From positions 1 through 64,000 of the forward strand of contig DATAWX010000166.1 in assembly GCA_036266995.1 (NCBI GenBank): DNA of 64,000 bases, given 5' to 3'. Positions 16,619 through 25,914 of the stretch are shown piece by piece. Both the position numbers and the translations under genes were made by a program. Under the pieces are notes generated by a model that did no database searches, was not told the DNA's origin, and saw only the letters and a list, made by a program, of their open reading frames with translations. The stretch's first letter is position 1. Every line of letters begins with the position of its first letter. The DNA comes from GCA-003244245 sp036266995. GTDB taxonomy: Bacteria > Actinomycetota > Actinomycetes > Mycobacteriales > Pseudonocardiaceae.

Positions 16619-18226
16619 TCATGTCGCGGCACCAATCCGTCGCACCGCAACTCTGAGGACCAGGGCGTAGACGCCGAGAGCGACGACACCTCCGGCGGCG
16701 AGCAGCGTGAGATCTGCGAGCCGGCCGCCGGCATCGAGCTCTCGGATCCACCACATCGCGGCGGCTACCGGGACTAACGCGAGCGTGGCGACCAGCGCAG
16801 CGATCACGGCGCGGGGTTCGAGAAACCGCTCTGGGCGGATCGTCCGGCGCAGCCGGGTCAACACCGTGCCGGCTGCGGCGAGCTCACCAGCCAGGATGAC
16901 CACCACCAGCCAGATCAGTCGAGAACCGTCGGCGGGCAGGAGCAGGGCCGCAGCCGCGCCCACGAGGATCACACCGAAGGCCACCTCGCTGGCCCGGCGC
17001 GGGATGCGGTCGTCGAGCCGGGCGAACAGTGCCTGCCGGCCGAGGTCGTACACCCCGCTGACCAGCTGGGCGATCGCCACGACCGCCAGGCAGGTGGCGA
17101 GGGGACCGATCAGGGCGGCGTGCCGTAGCCCGCCGTTGGCCAGGATGTTCGCGGCCGGTGCGCAGAGCAGGGCGAGTAGCACCAGCAGCGGCAGGCTGGC
17201 GGTAACGGTGTAGGACAGGCCTTGGCGCCACGTCGAGCCGAACGTGGCGGCGTCCTCGCGATGGGCGGCGTGGGACAGTCCGGGCAGCGCAGCCATGGCC
17301 ACCGCGCGGGCGCTGACGTAGGACAGTGAAAACAACATGGTGTGCGACAGCTGCACTACGAAGACACCACCCGGCACTGTGCCGGCGAGCGCGAGCAGCA
17401 CGTACATCCCCGCGGCCGGCCACGCTGCCACGCCGACCGAACGCACCAGCCTGCGGATGATCGCGCGGGCCTCGGGGTCTTGCCGCCAGCGCATCGACGG
17501 ACGGGTCAGCAAGCCCACCCGCGCGGTGCCGAACAGCTGCAGCGCCGCGTGCAGCGCGACGGCTGCGGTGCTGCCCGCTCCGAGCACGATCACCAGATCG
17601 ACCGGCACGCGCTGGACGTCGAGGCCGGTCCCGTAGTACCAGCCGGCCAGGATCACCACCAGGATGAGCAGGACGTTCTCCACCGTGGGCGCACCCGCCG
17701 CCAGCGCGAAGCGCCCGCAAGCCTGCTGGGCGGCGATGGCGACATGCATCAGTGCGTACAGCAGGATCTGTGGTGCGATGAGCAGGACCAGTAGCGTGGC
17801 GAGCCACAGCCCCCGAGCTCGGGCAGCCGGATCCGGGATCCCGAGGGTCAACGTCCAGGCCACCACCGGGGAGAAGATCATCAACAGCGCGACCACCGCG
17901 CCCGAGACGGCGAGCAGCCATCCGGTCACCCTGCTGAGCAGCTCCCGGCCCCCGGCAACGCCGCTGGCACCGATGGCGCGGACCACGCCGGGCACCAGGA
18001 CCATCGCCAGCACCGGCCCGGCAATCAATACGCACACCAGGTGTGGCACGACATAGCCGGTTTGGAAGGCATTGGCGAAATAGGTCGGCCCCAGCACCGC
18101 CCCGGTCACCACCACCCGCAGCAATCCGGTGGCTCTGCTCACCAGCCCCCAACCGGCCACGGTGACCGAGTTCCGGACAGTGGTGGAAGCTGAGTTATCG
18201 AGCGCAGCCACCGCTGAGGCAATCAC
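16619..18226 (-). CDS. murJ: MurJ/MviN-type lipid II flippase homologue
   Basis: A 535-residue polytopic membrane protein with about 14 hydrophobic segments. The N-terminal signature VAGWGLVSRATGLLRVVVTG is followed by GPTYFANAFQTGYVVPHLV, the hallmark of MOP-superfamily MurJ proteins that move lipid-linked peptidoglycan precursor across the membrane. It lacks the large cytoplasmic pseudokinase extension of the essential mycobacterial MurJ. In actinomycetes several such paralogues occur, so this may be an accessory flippase for another lipid-linked glycan. Start GTG 18226. Confidence 0.82.
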   Translation of the reverse strand: MIASAVAALDNSASTTVRNSVTVAGWGLVSRATGLLRVVVTGAVLGPTYFANAFQTGYVVPHLVCVLIAGPVLAMVLVPGVVRAIGASGVAGGRELLSRVTGWLLAVSGAVVALLMIFSPVVAWTLTLGIPDPAARARGLWLATLLVLLIAPQILLYALMHVAIAAQQACGRFALAAGAPTVENVLLILVVILAGWYYGTGLDVQRVPVDLVIVLGAGSTAAVALHAALQLFGTARVGLLTRPSMRWRQDPEARAIIRRLVRSVGVAAWPAAGMYVLLALAGTVPGGVFVVQLSHTMLFSLSYVSARAVAMAALPGLSHAAHREDAATFGSTWRQGLSYTVTASLPLLVLLALLCAPAANILANGGLRHAALIGPLATCLAVVAIAQLVSGVYDLGRQALFARLDDRIPRRASEVAFGVILVGAAAALLLPADGSRLIWLVVVILAGELAAAGTVLTRLRRTIRPERFLEPRAVIAALVATLALVPVAAAMWWIRELDAGGRLADLTLLAAGGVVALGVYALVLRVAVRRIGAAT

Positions 18227-18549
18227 CGCCGGGCGCTCCCAGGTAGTATCTGGCTCACGTCGCCGTCTTCCCTCCGTACAGGCCCGTCGGCGAGAATCTC
18301 CGCGACACGAGGCCCTAGGTCGCGCGACGTTAAATTACAAAGAACGGGAGCCGGATTAAACTCGCCATGGGTTGTGCTGCGTTGATCGGCGCGACGATGA
18401 CGGTGAGCGGTGCAAAGTGATCGGTAGCGCCGATCAGGTTTGTGGAATTGCTTACGCGGAACTTACATCGAAAGAGTGAGGCGTGCCGTCGGAATGCCAT
18501 GAATGACGCGATGGGCCGGATTCGACGACGGTGCTGGGGAGCCCGTCTA
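18227..18549. other. Intergenic region between murJ-like and MarR genes
   Basis: No gene or RNA is recognisable. It presumably holds the murJ-like promoter on the minus strand. Local A/T-richer sequence occurs around 18330-18365. Confidence 0.4.
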
Positions 18550-19017
18550 TCACTCTTTCGGGGAAGACTTTACGTCGAGAGCGGCCAGCAGCGCGCGCAG
18601 TGCCGGCAGCGCCCGGGCAATCGCCTGACGATCGTCGGAGGGGAGCGCTGCCATCGCGCCTGCGACGAGGTCAATGCGAGCGTGGCGCCAGGCTGCTAAT
18701 CGCTGTGTCGCCGCCTCGGTCAACGACAACCGCGCAGCGCGGCGATCCTCGGGAGCGGTATCGCGCACCAGCATCCCTAGGTCGATGAGTTGGTTGACCA
18801 ACGTGCTCACCGAGTTGGCCGCCAGGTGCAGAGCACGCCCTGCCGGCGCGATCCCGATGCCCGGCTGCTTCTCAATGACCTGGAGCAGTTCCACCTGCGC
18901 GCCCCGTAACGGCGGTCCGGGCACTGTCGACCGCAGCCTCCGGCGCACCAGACGTCGCAGCGCAGCGATGGTCGTCATCAGCTCATCGCCCAGCGCAGCC
19001 GCATCAGGGGTGGTCAC
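18550..19017 (-). CDS. MarR-family regulator, paralogue 1
   Basis: A 155-residue winged-helix regulator. GTG 19017 aligns with the start of the sister gene; an upstream in-frame ATG at 19116 would run across the whole intergenic region and is rejected. The core contains PPLRGAQVELLQVIEKQPGIG, then GRALHLAANSVSTLVNQLIDLGMLVRD (recognition helix) and the wing DRRAARLSLTEAAT. It is about three-quarters identical to the protein at 19117-19578 and points away from it. Likely a repressor of the adjacent efflux genes or of both MarR genes; ligand unknown. Confidence 0.85.
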   Translation of the reverse strand: MTTPDAAALGDELMTTIAALRRLVRRRLRSTVPGPPLRGAQVELLQVIEKQPGIGIAPAGRALHLAANSVSTLVNQLIDLGMLVRDTAPEDRRAARLSLTEAATQRLAAWRHARIDLVAGAMAALPSDDRQAIARALPALRALLAALDVKSSPKE

Positions 19018-19116
19018 ATCGGCAGAGTAGCTCTCAATGAGATGCTTTGCTGGACCAGCGCCGCTGACTGCGGGGCGAACAGGAACGTGCACAAGGAGTA
19101 GAGCTATCGTCGTCAC
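19018..19116. promoter_or_regulatory. Shared divergent control region of the two MarR genes
   Basis: A 99-base region between head-to-head paralogues. tagctct (19028-19034) and its inverse agagcta (19100-19106) sit at the same distance, 10 bases, from the two start codons. Such symmetry is expected if each promoter carries the same operator half or derives from the same inverted duplication. Confidence 0.5.
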
Positions 19117-19578
19117 GTGACGAGCCTTGATCAGACTGTGCTGGCCGAGGAGCTGATGACGACCATGGCCGCACTGCGACGCCTGGTGCGCCGGAGGCTG
19201 CCATCGGCGGTGCCGGGACCGCCGTTACGGGGTGCGCACATCGAGCTGCTGCAGGTCATCAAGAAGCAGCCGGGTATCGGGATCGCGCCGGCAGGGCGTG
19301 CTCTGCACCTGGCGGCCAACTCGGTGAGCACGTTGGTCAACCAGCTCATCGACATCGGCATGCTGGTGCGCCAGACCGCACCCGACGATCGGCGTGCCGC
19401 GCAGTTGTGGTTGACCGACACGGCGACACAGCGCTTGGCGGCGTGGCGTCAGGGCCGCATCGACCTCATCGCGAGCGGCGTGGCCGGGCTTCCGTCGGCC
19501 GATCGTGAGGCTCTCAGTCAGGCGGTGCCGGCATTACGTGCGCTGCTGGTCGCTCTCGACACGGAGGAGGGGCGATGA
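19117..19578 (+). CDS. MarR-family regulator, paralogue 2
   Basis: A 153-residue protein starting at GTG 19117. Domain layout is as in its sister: PPLRGAHIELLQVIKKQPGIG, the recognition helix LAANSVSTLVNQLIDIGMLVRQ and the wing DRRAAQLWLTDTAT. Differences cluster in the C-terminal dimerisation helices (RQGRIDLIASGVAGLPSADRE), which could give different ligand response or restrict heterodimers. It ends 20 bases before the convergent end of the fused ABC exporter, so it is positioned to be co-regulated with that locus. Confidence 0.85.
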   Translation: MTSLDQTVLAEELMTTMAALRRLVRRRLPSAVPGPPLRGAHIELLQVIKKQPGIGIAPAGRALHLAANSVSTLVNQLIDIGMLVRQTAPDDRRAAQLWLTDTATQRLAAWRQGRIDLIASGVAGLPSADREALSQAVPALRALLVALDTEEGR

Positions 19579-19597
19579 CTGCTCCGCTCCCGATTCA

Positions 19598-22500
19598 CTA
19601 GACGACCGCGTGTGTGTCGCGGGACCCGGAACCGCCGACGAGTTCGAATGTTCTCCACATCGACGCGTACGTGCCGTCGGCGGCGAGCAGTTGCTCGTGG
19701 GACCCGACTTCGGCGATCTGGCCCCGGGCCAGCACGACGATCCGATCGGCGGATCTTGCGGTCTGCAGGCGATGTGCGATGACGATGGTCGTGCGGTGGT
19801 GCGCGACCCGCTGCATCGCTTGTGCCACCCGCGCCTCGGTGACGAGGTCCAGGTTGGAGGTCGCCTCGTCGAGCAGCAGCACGGTGGGATCGATGAGTTC
19901 GGCTCGGGCCAGCGCGACCAACTGCCGCTGCCCGGCCGACAGCGAGCGGCCGCGCTCGACAATGTGGTGCAGGTAACCGCCGGGCAGGGCGGCGATGAAA
20001 TCGTGTGCGCCGATCGCGCGGGCGGCGGCCTCCACCTCGGCGTCGGTGGACTCGGGCCGGCCGTAGGCGATGTTGTCCCGGATGGTCCCGGTGAACAGGA
20101 AACCCTCCTGTGGCACGTAGCCGAGTTGGCGGCGAAATGAGCGCAGGTCCAGCGAGCGCAGGTCGTACCCGTCCACCCGGACACTGCCCTGATCGGGGTC
20201 ATAGAAGCGGGCGAGCAGTTTCATCACGGTCGACTTGCCCGCGCCGGTCTGCCCCACGATCGCCACCGTCTCTCCCGCCGCGATCCGCAGGGTGATGCCG
20301 CGCAGCGCCTCGGGTGGCTTAGCCGGTGGGCAGGGCGGCGCGGGATAGGAGAAGCGCACGCCGTCGAGAGCGAGCTCACCACGGAACCGGCCGGCAGGTT
20401 CGGGTCGCTCGGCGGGCGGGGTCAGCGTGTCCAGCCGCATCAGCTGGCCGATCCGGCTGACCGAGACCCGGGTCTGCTGCCAGGAGTCGAACACCTGGGA
20501 CAGCTGCTGGATCGGCGAGAAGAACATGTCGATGTAGAGCAGGAAGGCGATCAGCGCGCCCGTGGTGAGCTGCCCGGAGGCAATCAACCCTGCGCCGACG
20601 CCGAGGACGATCGCGTCCGCCCCGGCGGAAAGGAACTGTACGAAGGGGAAATACGTGGCAACGAGTCGCTGCGCGGCGACACGGGCCGCGAGATAGTCGT
20701 GACCGAGTCGGTGGAATCGTGCGCTCGTCTCGTTCTCGTGGGTGAAGGCCTGCGATTCGCACACCCCGGACAGGCTCTCCTGGAAGTCCGCGTTGACGAT
20801 GGCGATCCGTTCCCGCGCGAGGTCGTAAAGGCGGGCCGCCTTGCGGCGGAAGATCATCGTGGCGATCGCGAGCGGGACTACGACGGTGAGCGTGCACAGG
20901 CCGAGCTCGGTGTTGATCAGCACCAGTGCGACGCCGACTCCCACGAAGGTGACCAGTGAGACCAGCGCGGCGAGCAGCCCGTTCTCGATGAGCGACTCGA
21001 ACTGGTCCACGTCGGTCGTCATCCGGGTCATGATCCGGCCGGCCATCTCACGTTCGTAGTAGTCCAGCGAGAGCCGTTGCAGCTGGGCCCAGATCCGGAT
21101 CCGCAGTGACAGCATGATCCGTTCGGCGGCGCGGCCGGTGACGAAGGTCTCGCCGACCTGGTCGATCAGGTCGGCCAGGGTGACGATGAGGAAGATCGCG
21201 GAGGCTGCGAAGAGCACGGCCTGTGAACCGGCCGACACGCCGTTGTCGACGCCCTCCTTGATCAGCACCGGGCCGGCCAGCCCGGCCAGCGCGTCGAGGA
21301 TCACCAGCACCAGGCCGACCAGCAGCGGCCGGCGAAACTCGCGCAGCAGCCCTGCCAGCCGGAAACCCCGGTCATGCCGCGCTTCCCGGTCGATGTCCAC
21401 GGTCGGGAAATCCCGCACCGGTGGTAGCGCGGCGACCCGGGCCAGCAACTCGGGAGTCGGAGCGAGGTTGAGGCGCCAGCCGCTTCCGCCGCCCAGGCCC
21501 GGACCGATACTGGGCGCGCCGATCGTGCGCACTGTGGTGCGCGCGGTGTCCGTGGCCGGTTGGCCGCCGGTCCAGGCTGAGTCGGTGCGACCGTCGGCGC
21601 CGCCGGAAGCGGACAGCATCGCGAGTGCCTCGATCCGGTCGCCGACCTGTTCCGCGCGGTGCTCCTCAAGGCCGGACAGCAGGGTGCGGTAGATGGCGCT
21701 GCGGGTGACGAGTTCCTCGTGCGTGCCCTCCTCCACGACCCGTCCCTGGTCGAGCACGACGATGCGGTCGGCCAGGTGCAGCGTGGAGCGGCGGTGCGCG
21801 ACCAGCAACGTCGTCCGGTTGGCCAGCACACCCAGCAGGGCGTCGTGCACGGCCTGCTCGACCTTGGCGTCGATGGCGCTGGTGGCGTCGTCGAGGATCA
21901 GGATCCGCGGATCGGCCAGGACAGCCCTGGCCAACGCGATGCGTTGGCGCTGGCCGCCGGACAGGGTCAGGCCGCGCTCGCCGATCATCGTGTGGTAGCC
22001 GAGGGGTAGCTCCTCGATGAAACCGTGCGCCTGGGCGACCCGGGCGGCGTGCCTGATCTCGTCGTCGGTCGCGTCCGGGCGGCCGTAGCCGATATTCGCC
22101 CGCACCGTGTCGGAGAACAGGAATGTTTCTTCGAAGGCCACGCCGACCTGGCGGCGCAGCGATTTCAGCGTCACGGTGCGCAGGTCGTGCCCATCGACGA
22201 GAACCGCACCGGAGTCCGGATCATCGAAGCGGGACAGCAGCATCGCCACCGTCGACTTCCCGGCGCCGCTGGGCCCGACGATCGCGACCCGTTCACCGGC
22301 GGCGACATGCAGGTCGAAACCGTTCAGCACCGGGGTGCCCTCGCCGTAGCCGAAGTGCACGTCGGCGAAGGTGATCTCACCACGCAGCTCGGGCAGGGTC
22401 ACCGCGTCCGGGGCGTCGGCGATGGCCGGCGGGAGGTCAAGGAGCTGGAAGATGCGTTCTACCCCAGCCCTGGCCTGCTGGGCGATGGTGAGGATGCCGG

Positions 22501-23320
22501 CGAGCTGCCGGGCCGGCGCGACGAACTGGGCGACATAGGTGGAGAACGCGAGGAACGTGCCGAGCGTGATCTCGTGGTGCAACGCCAGCCACCCGCCGAA
22601 GGCCAGGATGGCGACCTGGCCGATCGAGGGAACCGCCTCCAGCAGCGGCTGGTAGCGGGCCTGGAGCCGAACCGCGCGCATTCGTGCGCCGTAGAGCGAC
22701 GTGGAAGCGTCGACGACGCGGCCGAGTTCTCGGTCTTCCTGGCCGAAGGCCTTCACCACGCGCACGCCGTTGACGTCCTCGGCCACAATCTGCGCGACGT
22801 CACCCTCGCGCTGCTGGCCGTCCCAGGTCGCCGGGAAGACCCGCCCGCGCATCCGGTAGGAGATCGCGAACAGGACCGGTGCGACGACCAGGCTGACGAT
22901 CGCCAGCAACGGGGACAGGGCGAACATGACCCCGAGCGAGAGCACCAGGAGCAGCACGTTGCCGCTCATGATCGGTAAGTAGTTGAGCAGGCCTTGCACG
23001 AGCATCGAATCGGAGCTCGCCCTGGCCACGAGTTGGCCGGTCGGCATCCGATCGAGGTTGGCCAGATCCATCGTCTGCAGGTGATCGTGCATGGCGTTGC
23101 GCAGGTCGTACTGCACTTCCAAGCCGACCCGGCCACCCCGGTAGCGGCGCAGGTAGGTGAACCCGAACCTGGCGACCCCGACCACGACCAGCAGCGTCAA
23201 CCAGGGCCACAGCGGCGAGTCGCGGCGCACGATGACCCCGTCGACGATCTGCCGCGCGATCAGCGGCACCAGCGTCTGGCACGCGCTGCCGAGCACCGCA
23301 CCGGTCAGCGCGAGCACCAC
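19598..23320 (-). CDS. Fused (TMD-NBD)2 ABC multidrug exporter
   Basis: About 1240 residues comprising two complete exporter halves. Half 1 has Walker A GPSGAGKST (about 355), LSGGQRQR and ILILDDATSAID. Half 2 has Walker A GQTGAGKST (about 1025), a variant signature LSAGQRQL and VLLLDEATSNLD. In half 1 the residue after Walker B is Asp (LDDATS) in place of the catalytic Glu, so that ATP site may be degenerate, as in many heteromeric exporters. Layout resembles mycobacterial Rv0194-type efflux pumps. GTG 23320 lacks the usual N-terminal elbow helix; the in-frame upstream codons (GWIRRLAGYLLNHRR) fit it but offer no standard start. Translation may be coupled to the permease whose stop lies at 23383. 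Confidence 0.9.
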   Translation of the reverse strand: MVLALTGAVLGSACQTLVPLIARQIVDGVIVRRDSPLWPWLTLLVVVGVARFGFTYLRRYRGGRVGLEVQYDLRNAMHDHLQTMDLANLDRMPTGQLVARASSDSMLVQGLLNYLPIMSGNVLLLVLSLGVMFALSPLLAIVSLVVAPVLFAISYRMRGRVFPATWDGQQREGDVAQIVAEDVNGVRVVKAFGQEDRELGRVVDASTSLYGARMRAVRLQARYQPLLEAVPSIGQVAILAFGGWLALHHEITLGTFLAFSTYVAQFVAPARQLAGILTIAQQARAGVERIFQLLDLPPAIADAPDAVTLPELRGEITFADVHFGYGEGTPVLNGFDLHVAAGERVAIVGPSGAGKSTVAMLLSRFDDPDSGAVLVDGHDLRTVTLKSLRRQVGVAFEETFLFSDTVRANIGYGRPDATDDEIRHAARVAQAHGFIEELPLGYHTMIGERGLTLSGGQRQRIALARAVLADPRILILDDATSAIDAKVEQAVHDALLGVLANRTTLLVAHRRSTLHLADRIVVLDQGRVVEEGTHEELVTRSAIYRTLLSGLEEHRAEQVGDRIEALAMLSASGGADGRTDSAWTGGQPATDTARTTVRTIGAPSIGPGLGGGSGWRLNLAPTPELLARVAALPPVRDFPTVDIDREARHDRGFRLAGLLREFRRPLLVGLVLVILDALAGLAGPVLIKEGVDNGVSAGSQAVLFAASAIFLIVTLADLIDQVGETFVTGRAAERIMLSLRIRIWAQLQRLSLDYYEREMAGRIMTRMTTDVDQFESLIENGLLAALVSLVTFVGVGVALVLINTELGLCTLTVVVPLAIATMIFRRKAARLYDLARERIAIVNADFQESLSGVCESQAFTHENETSARFHRLGHDYLAARVAAQRLVATYFPFVQFLSAGADAIVLGVGAGLIASGQLTTGALIAFLLYIDMFFSPIQQLSQVFDSWQQTRVSVSRIGQLMRLDTLTPPAERPEPAGRFRGELALDGVRFSYPAPPCPPAKPPEALRGITLRIAAGETVAIVGQTGAGKSTVMKLLARFYDPDQGSVRVDGYDLRSLDLRSFRRQLGYVPQEGFLFTGTIRDNIAYGRPESTDAEVEAAARAIGAHDFIAALPGGYLHHIVERGRSLSAGQRQLVALARAELIDPTVLLLDEATSNLDLVTEARVAQAMQRVAHHRTTIVIAHRLQTARSADRIVVLARGQIAEVGSHEQLLAADGTYASMWRTFELVGGSGSRDTHAVV

Positions 23321-23382
23321 GTTGCGCCGATGGTTGAGCAGGTAGCCGGCCAGCCGCCGGATCCATCCCGGCTTGCCGGTGA

Positions 23383-24204
23383 TCAGCGGGCTAACCGGGC
23401 GAGCAGGGCGGAGGCGATTACGATCATGACCGCGGAGGCCAGGATCAGCACGCCGAAGTCCAGTCCCAGTTCAGCGGGGACGCCGATGAGCAGGCCTCTG
23501 AGAGCGTCGACCTCGTAGCCGAGCGGGTTGATGTGGTTGAACGCCTGCAGCCAGCCGGGCATGAGGTTTACCGGGTACAGCGCACTGGAGCCGAAGAACA
23601 GTGGCATGGTGATCGCCTGCCCGATGCCCATCAGCCGGTCGTGGGTGAGTACCAGTCCCGCGATCGTGATCGACAGGCAGCAGAAGAAGCTCGAGCCGAG
23701 GATCACCGCGGCCGCCATGGCCAGCAGCTTGAGGGGGTTATCGGTCAGTCCCACGCCGAGCAGCGCGGCGAGCACCAGCACCACGAGGGCTTGGACCAGG
23801 GCGCGTACCGACGCGGCGAAGGCTTTGCCGGTGACCAGAGCGATCCGTGGGGTCGGGGTGACCATCAGCTTGGTCAGCACTCCGGCGTCGCGCTCCCAGA
23901 TGATCTGGATGCCGTAGAAGATCGCGACGAACAGCGCGGACTGGGCGAGGATTCCGGGTGCGAGGTAATCGAGGTAGGGCACGTTGCCGGTCGGGATGGC
24001 CCGCAACCGGGTGAACGTCTCACCGAAGACCAGCAGCCACAGCGCCGGCTGGATCGCCCGGGTGATCAGCTCGGTGCGGTCGTGGCGCAGCTTCTGCAGT
24101 TCGACCAGGCACATGGTGCCGATCCGGGAGAGCACCAGGCGGGGTAGACCGATCGGGACTGATTCACCCCAGCCGGTGAGCGGTACGGCGAGTTGCTCGG
24201 ACAT
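23383..24204 (-). CDS. ABC-2 type permease (DrrB-like)
   Basis: A 273-residue membrane protein with six hydrophobic segments. The ABC-2 signature region includes YLAPGILAQSALFVAIFYG, then IWERDAGVLTKLMVTP, and later SSALYPVNLMPGWLQAFNHINPL. ATG 24204 (MSEQLAVP) is chosen over the upstream in-frame ATG because it gives the normal DrrB length; it still overlaps the ATPase gene end by 41 bases. Partner of the DrrA-like ATPase in drug or lipid export. Confidence 0.88.
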   Translation of the reverse strand: MSEQLAVPLTGWGESVPIGLPRLVLSRIGTMCLVELQKLRHDRTELITRAIQPALWLLVFGETFTRLRAIPTGNVPYLDYLAPGILAQSALFVAIFYGIQIIWERDAGVLTKLMVTPTPRIALVTGKAFAASVRALVQALVVLVLAALLGVGLTDNPLKLLAMAAAVILGSSFFCCLSITIAGLVLTHDRLMGIGQAITMPLFFGSSALYPVNLMPGWLQAFNHINPLGYEVDALRGLLIGVPAELGLDFGVLILASAVMIVIASALLARLAR

Positions 24205-24973
24205 TGCGCATCCTCTCTCCGGCGTCACTGGCCAGTCTGTCGCCGGTGGCGGCGCGGAACACGTCGTCCAGGGTGGTGTCCGGGCCGACGCCGGCCTTGA
24301 GCTCGGCCGGTGTGCCCAGCGCGCAGATCCGGCCGCGGTGCATCAGGGCGATCCGGTCGCAGTGCTGGTCGGCTTCGTCCATGTAGTGCGTGGTGACCAG
24401 CACGGTCATCCCAGTACTTGCGCGGACTTCGCCGATGTGGTCCCACACGCTGGCTCGGCCGATCGGGTCCAGGCCGATCGTCGGCTCGTCCAGCACCAGC
24501 AGCCGTGGTGCGTTGACCAGCGCCTGCGCGAGCTCCAACCGGCGGATCATGCCGCCGGAGTAGGTGCCCGCGGTGCGATCGGCGACGTCGGTCAAGCCGA
24601 CCGACTCCAGCGAGAGATCCACGACGTGACGCCGCCGCGCGCGCGGTACGTCGAACAGGCGCGCGAACAGCGCCACGTTCTGCCGTCCGGTCAGCGCGCC
24701 GTCGGCGGACAGCTGCTGGGGCACGTACCCGAGCAATCGCCGCACCGCAAGCTTATGGCGGGCCACGTCCACCCCGAAAACCTCGATCGACCCGATCGGC
24801 GCCGGCAGCAGTGTCGTGATCATGCGCAGCGTGGTGGTCTTGCCGGCACCGTTGGGCCCGAGCAGCCCGAACACCATCCCGGCAGGGACATTCAGGTCAA
24901 CCCCGTCGACCGCGACGGTGTCCCCGAAACGGTGCCGGATCGCGGTACCGCGCACAGCGAGCGGGGCGGTCAT
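24164..24973 (-). CDS. ABC transporter ATPase (DrrA-like, daunorubicin-resistance family)
   Basis: A 269-residue ATPase with Walker A GPNGAGKTT (about 37-45), Q-loop YVPQQ, signature YSGGMIRRLELA, Walker B LLVLDEPTIGLDP and H-loop TTHYMDEA. The C-terminal part GVGPDTTLDDVFRAATG is the DrrA-type extension. Overlap with the permease gene indicates one operon, and the fused exporter follows directly, so three efflux genes are transcribed together toward the MarR pair. Confidence 0.9.
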   Translation of the reverse strand: MTAPLAVRGTAIRHRFGDTVAVDGVDLNVPAGMVFGLLGPNGAGKTTTLRMITTLLPAPIGSIEVFGVDVARHKLAVRRLLGYVPQQLSADGALTGRQNVALFARLFDVPRARRRHVVDLSLESVGLTDVADRTAGTYSGGMIRRLELAQALVNAPRLLVLDEPTIGLDPIGRASVWDHIGEVRASTGMTVLVTTHYMDEADQHCDRIALMHRGRICALGTPAELKAGVGPDTTLDDVFRAATGDRLASDAGERMRNVRATRRTAHRLG

Positions 24974-25055
24974 CTCAGGAGTCCAGGTCGTATCACGGCC
25001 CGAATATACGTCTTAAACAGAGCTAATCGCAATAGGAGGTTAAGTGAGCGGGCCG

Positions 25056-25310
25056 TTACCGACGGCGACACAAGGCCGGCGTCGGATGCATCATCGCCCA
25101 GCTCGGCGCTCCACCGCAGGGCTGCATGCACACACTGCGGGCAATACCGGGGTCGTCGTCGCACTCGGCAGGACACCGTGCCGGCAGCAGGTCCGACGAG
25201 CTGACCAGCTCTCCGCAGACCGTCACATACCCGCTTGTCCCGTAGCCCTGCCCTACCGCCCAGTCGGCCACCAGCAGATGAGCCGTGCCCCTCACTAATG
25301 GCGCGCTCAC
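25056..25310 (-). pseudogene. Small Cys-rich actinobacterial protein, frameshifted
   Basis: GTG 25310 overlaps the stop of the preceding small gene (GTGA). The protein reads TAHLLVADWAVGQGYGTSGYVTVCGELV, quoted by parts: TAHLLVADW and GYVTVCGELV, then LPARCPAECDDDP. There a one-base shift is needed (run of four C near 25158) to continue as RYCPQCVHAALRWSAELGD. Related small proteins keep both Cys clusters in one frame, so the in-frame tail (GIARSVCMQPCGG) is spurious. Either a real mutation or a sequence error. Such proteins accompany XRE/DUF5753 loci; role unknown. Confidence 0.6.
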
Positions 25311-25564
25311 CCGAGCGACTCCCCGAGAACCTCCCACAGCTCGGTGGCCGCAGTTTCGTCCAAGATGAGCACACACTGGTCGGTCCCGTGCGGATCCAGG
25401 ACGATGGTCCCGTCGCGTTTGGTCACCACCAGATTGGTGAAGCCCCGGCAGCCACCATGCACCGAGCAAGTGATGTGAATCACCCTACGGCGCCTCGTCG
25501 ACTGCGGCGGCGCGTCGCCACCGGGCGTGGTACTCGTCAGATCCGGGCTGTCAGTCGTTTCCAT
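25307..25564 (-). CDS. Small conserved actinobacterial protein, partner of XRE locus
   Basis: An 85-residue protein with a disordered Thr/Pro-rich start, a Cys pair in HITCSVHGGCRGFTN, and a short beta/alpha unit (LVVTKRDGTIVLDPHG ... CVLILDETAATELWEVLGE). I recognise the pattern from small genes next to XRE/DUF5753 regulators but know no assigned function. ATG 25564. It overlaps the next small gene by GTGA and is divergent from the XRE/TPR regulator, so it may be its target. Confidence 0.6.
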   Translation of the reverse strand: METTDSPDLTSTTPGGDAPPQSTRRRRVIHITCSVHGGCRGFTNLVVTKRDGTIVLDPHGTDQCVLILDETAATELWEVLGESLG

Positions 25565-25914
25565 CGATCACCATCTCCGCTCCTGCTGGGAAGTCGTGTC
25601 CGAGCGCCCGTCGTAAAGAATTGGAATCGCCCGAATGACGAAGGCCGACAGCTCACCCAGGGCCGGGGACGGGGCTTCGACCGCAAGTTCGACAGGCACC
25701 CCCGGGAGCGGATGCGCAGCCGTACCACAGCCAGGAATCACCCGGCACTGGGTGCTCGCGAATTACTCTTCCGTTGGCTTGGCGCGGCGAAAAGGGCAAA
25801 GCATCCGCACTTCGACTGCAAATCTGCCGCAGGGTGGCCGCTGACCTGCAAAGATGTCGCCGCGGTACCCTTAGGTCGGCAATATGGCTAGGATGCGGCC
25901 AGGAGGATGACTCG

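Noticed and set aside
18330..18380. tRNA-like 3' sequence (gggagccggattaaactcgcc)
   Set aside because: No acceptor stem partner, anticodon arm or proper T-loop consensus could be formed.
22025..22978. Long plus-strand frame (317 codons) opposite the fused ABC exporter
   Set aside because: It is the antisense of a clear, domain-rich gene. Its composition (HRPGRR-type, acidic/Arg-rich) is the usual shadow of high-GC coding DNA.
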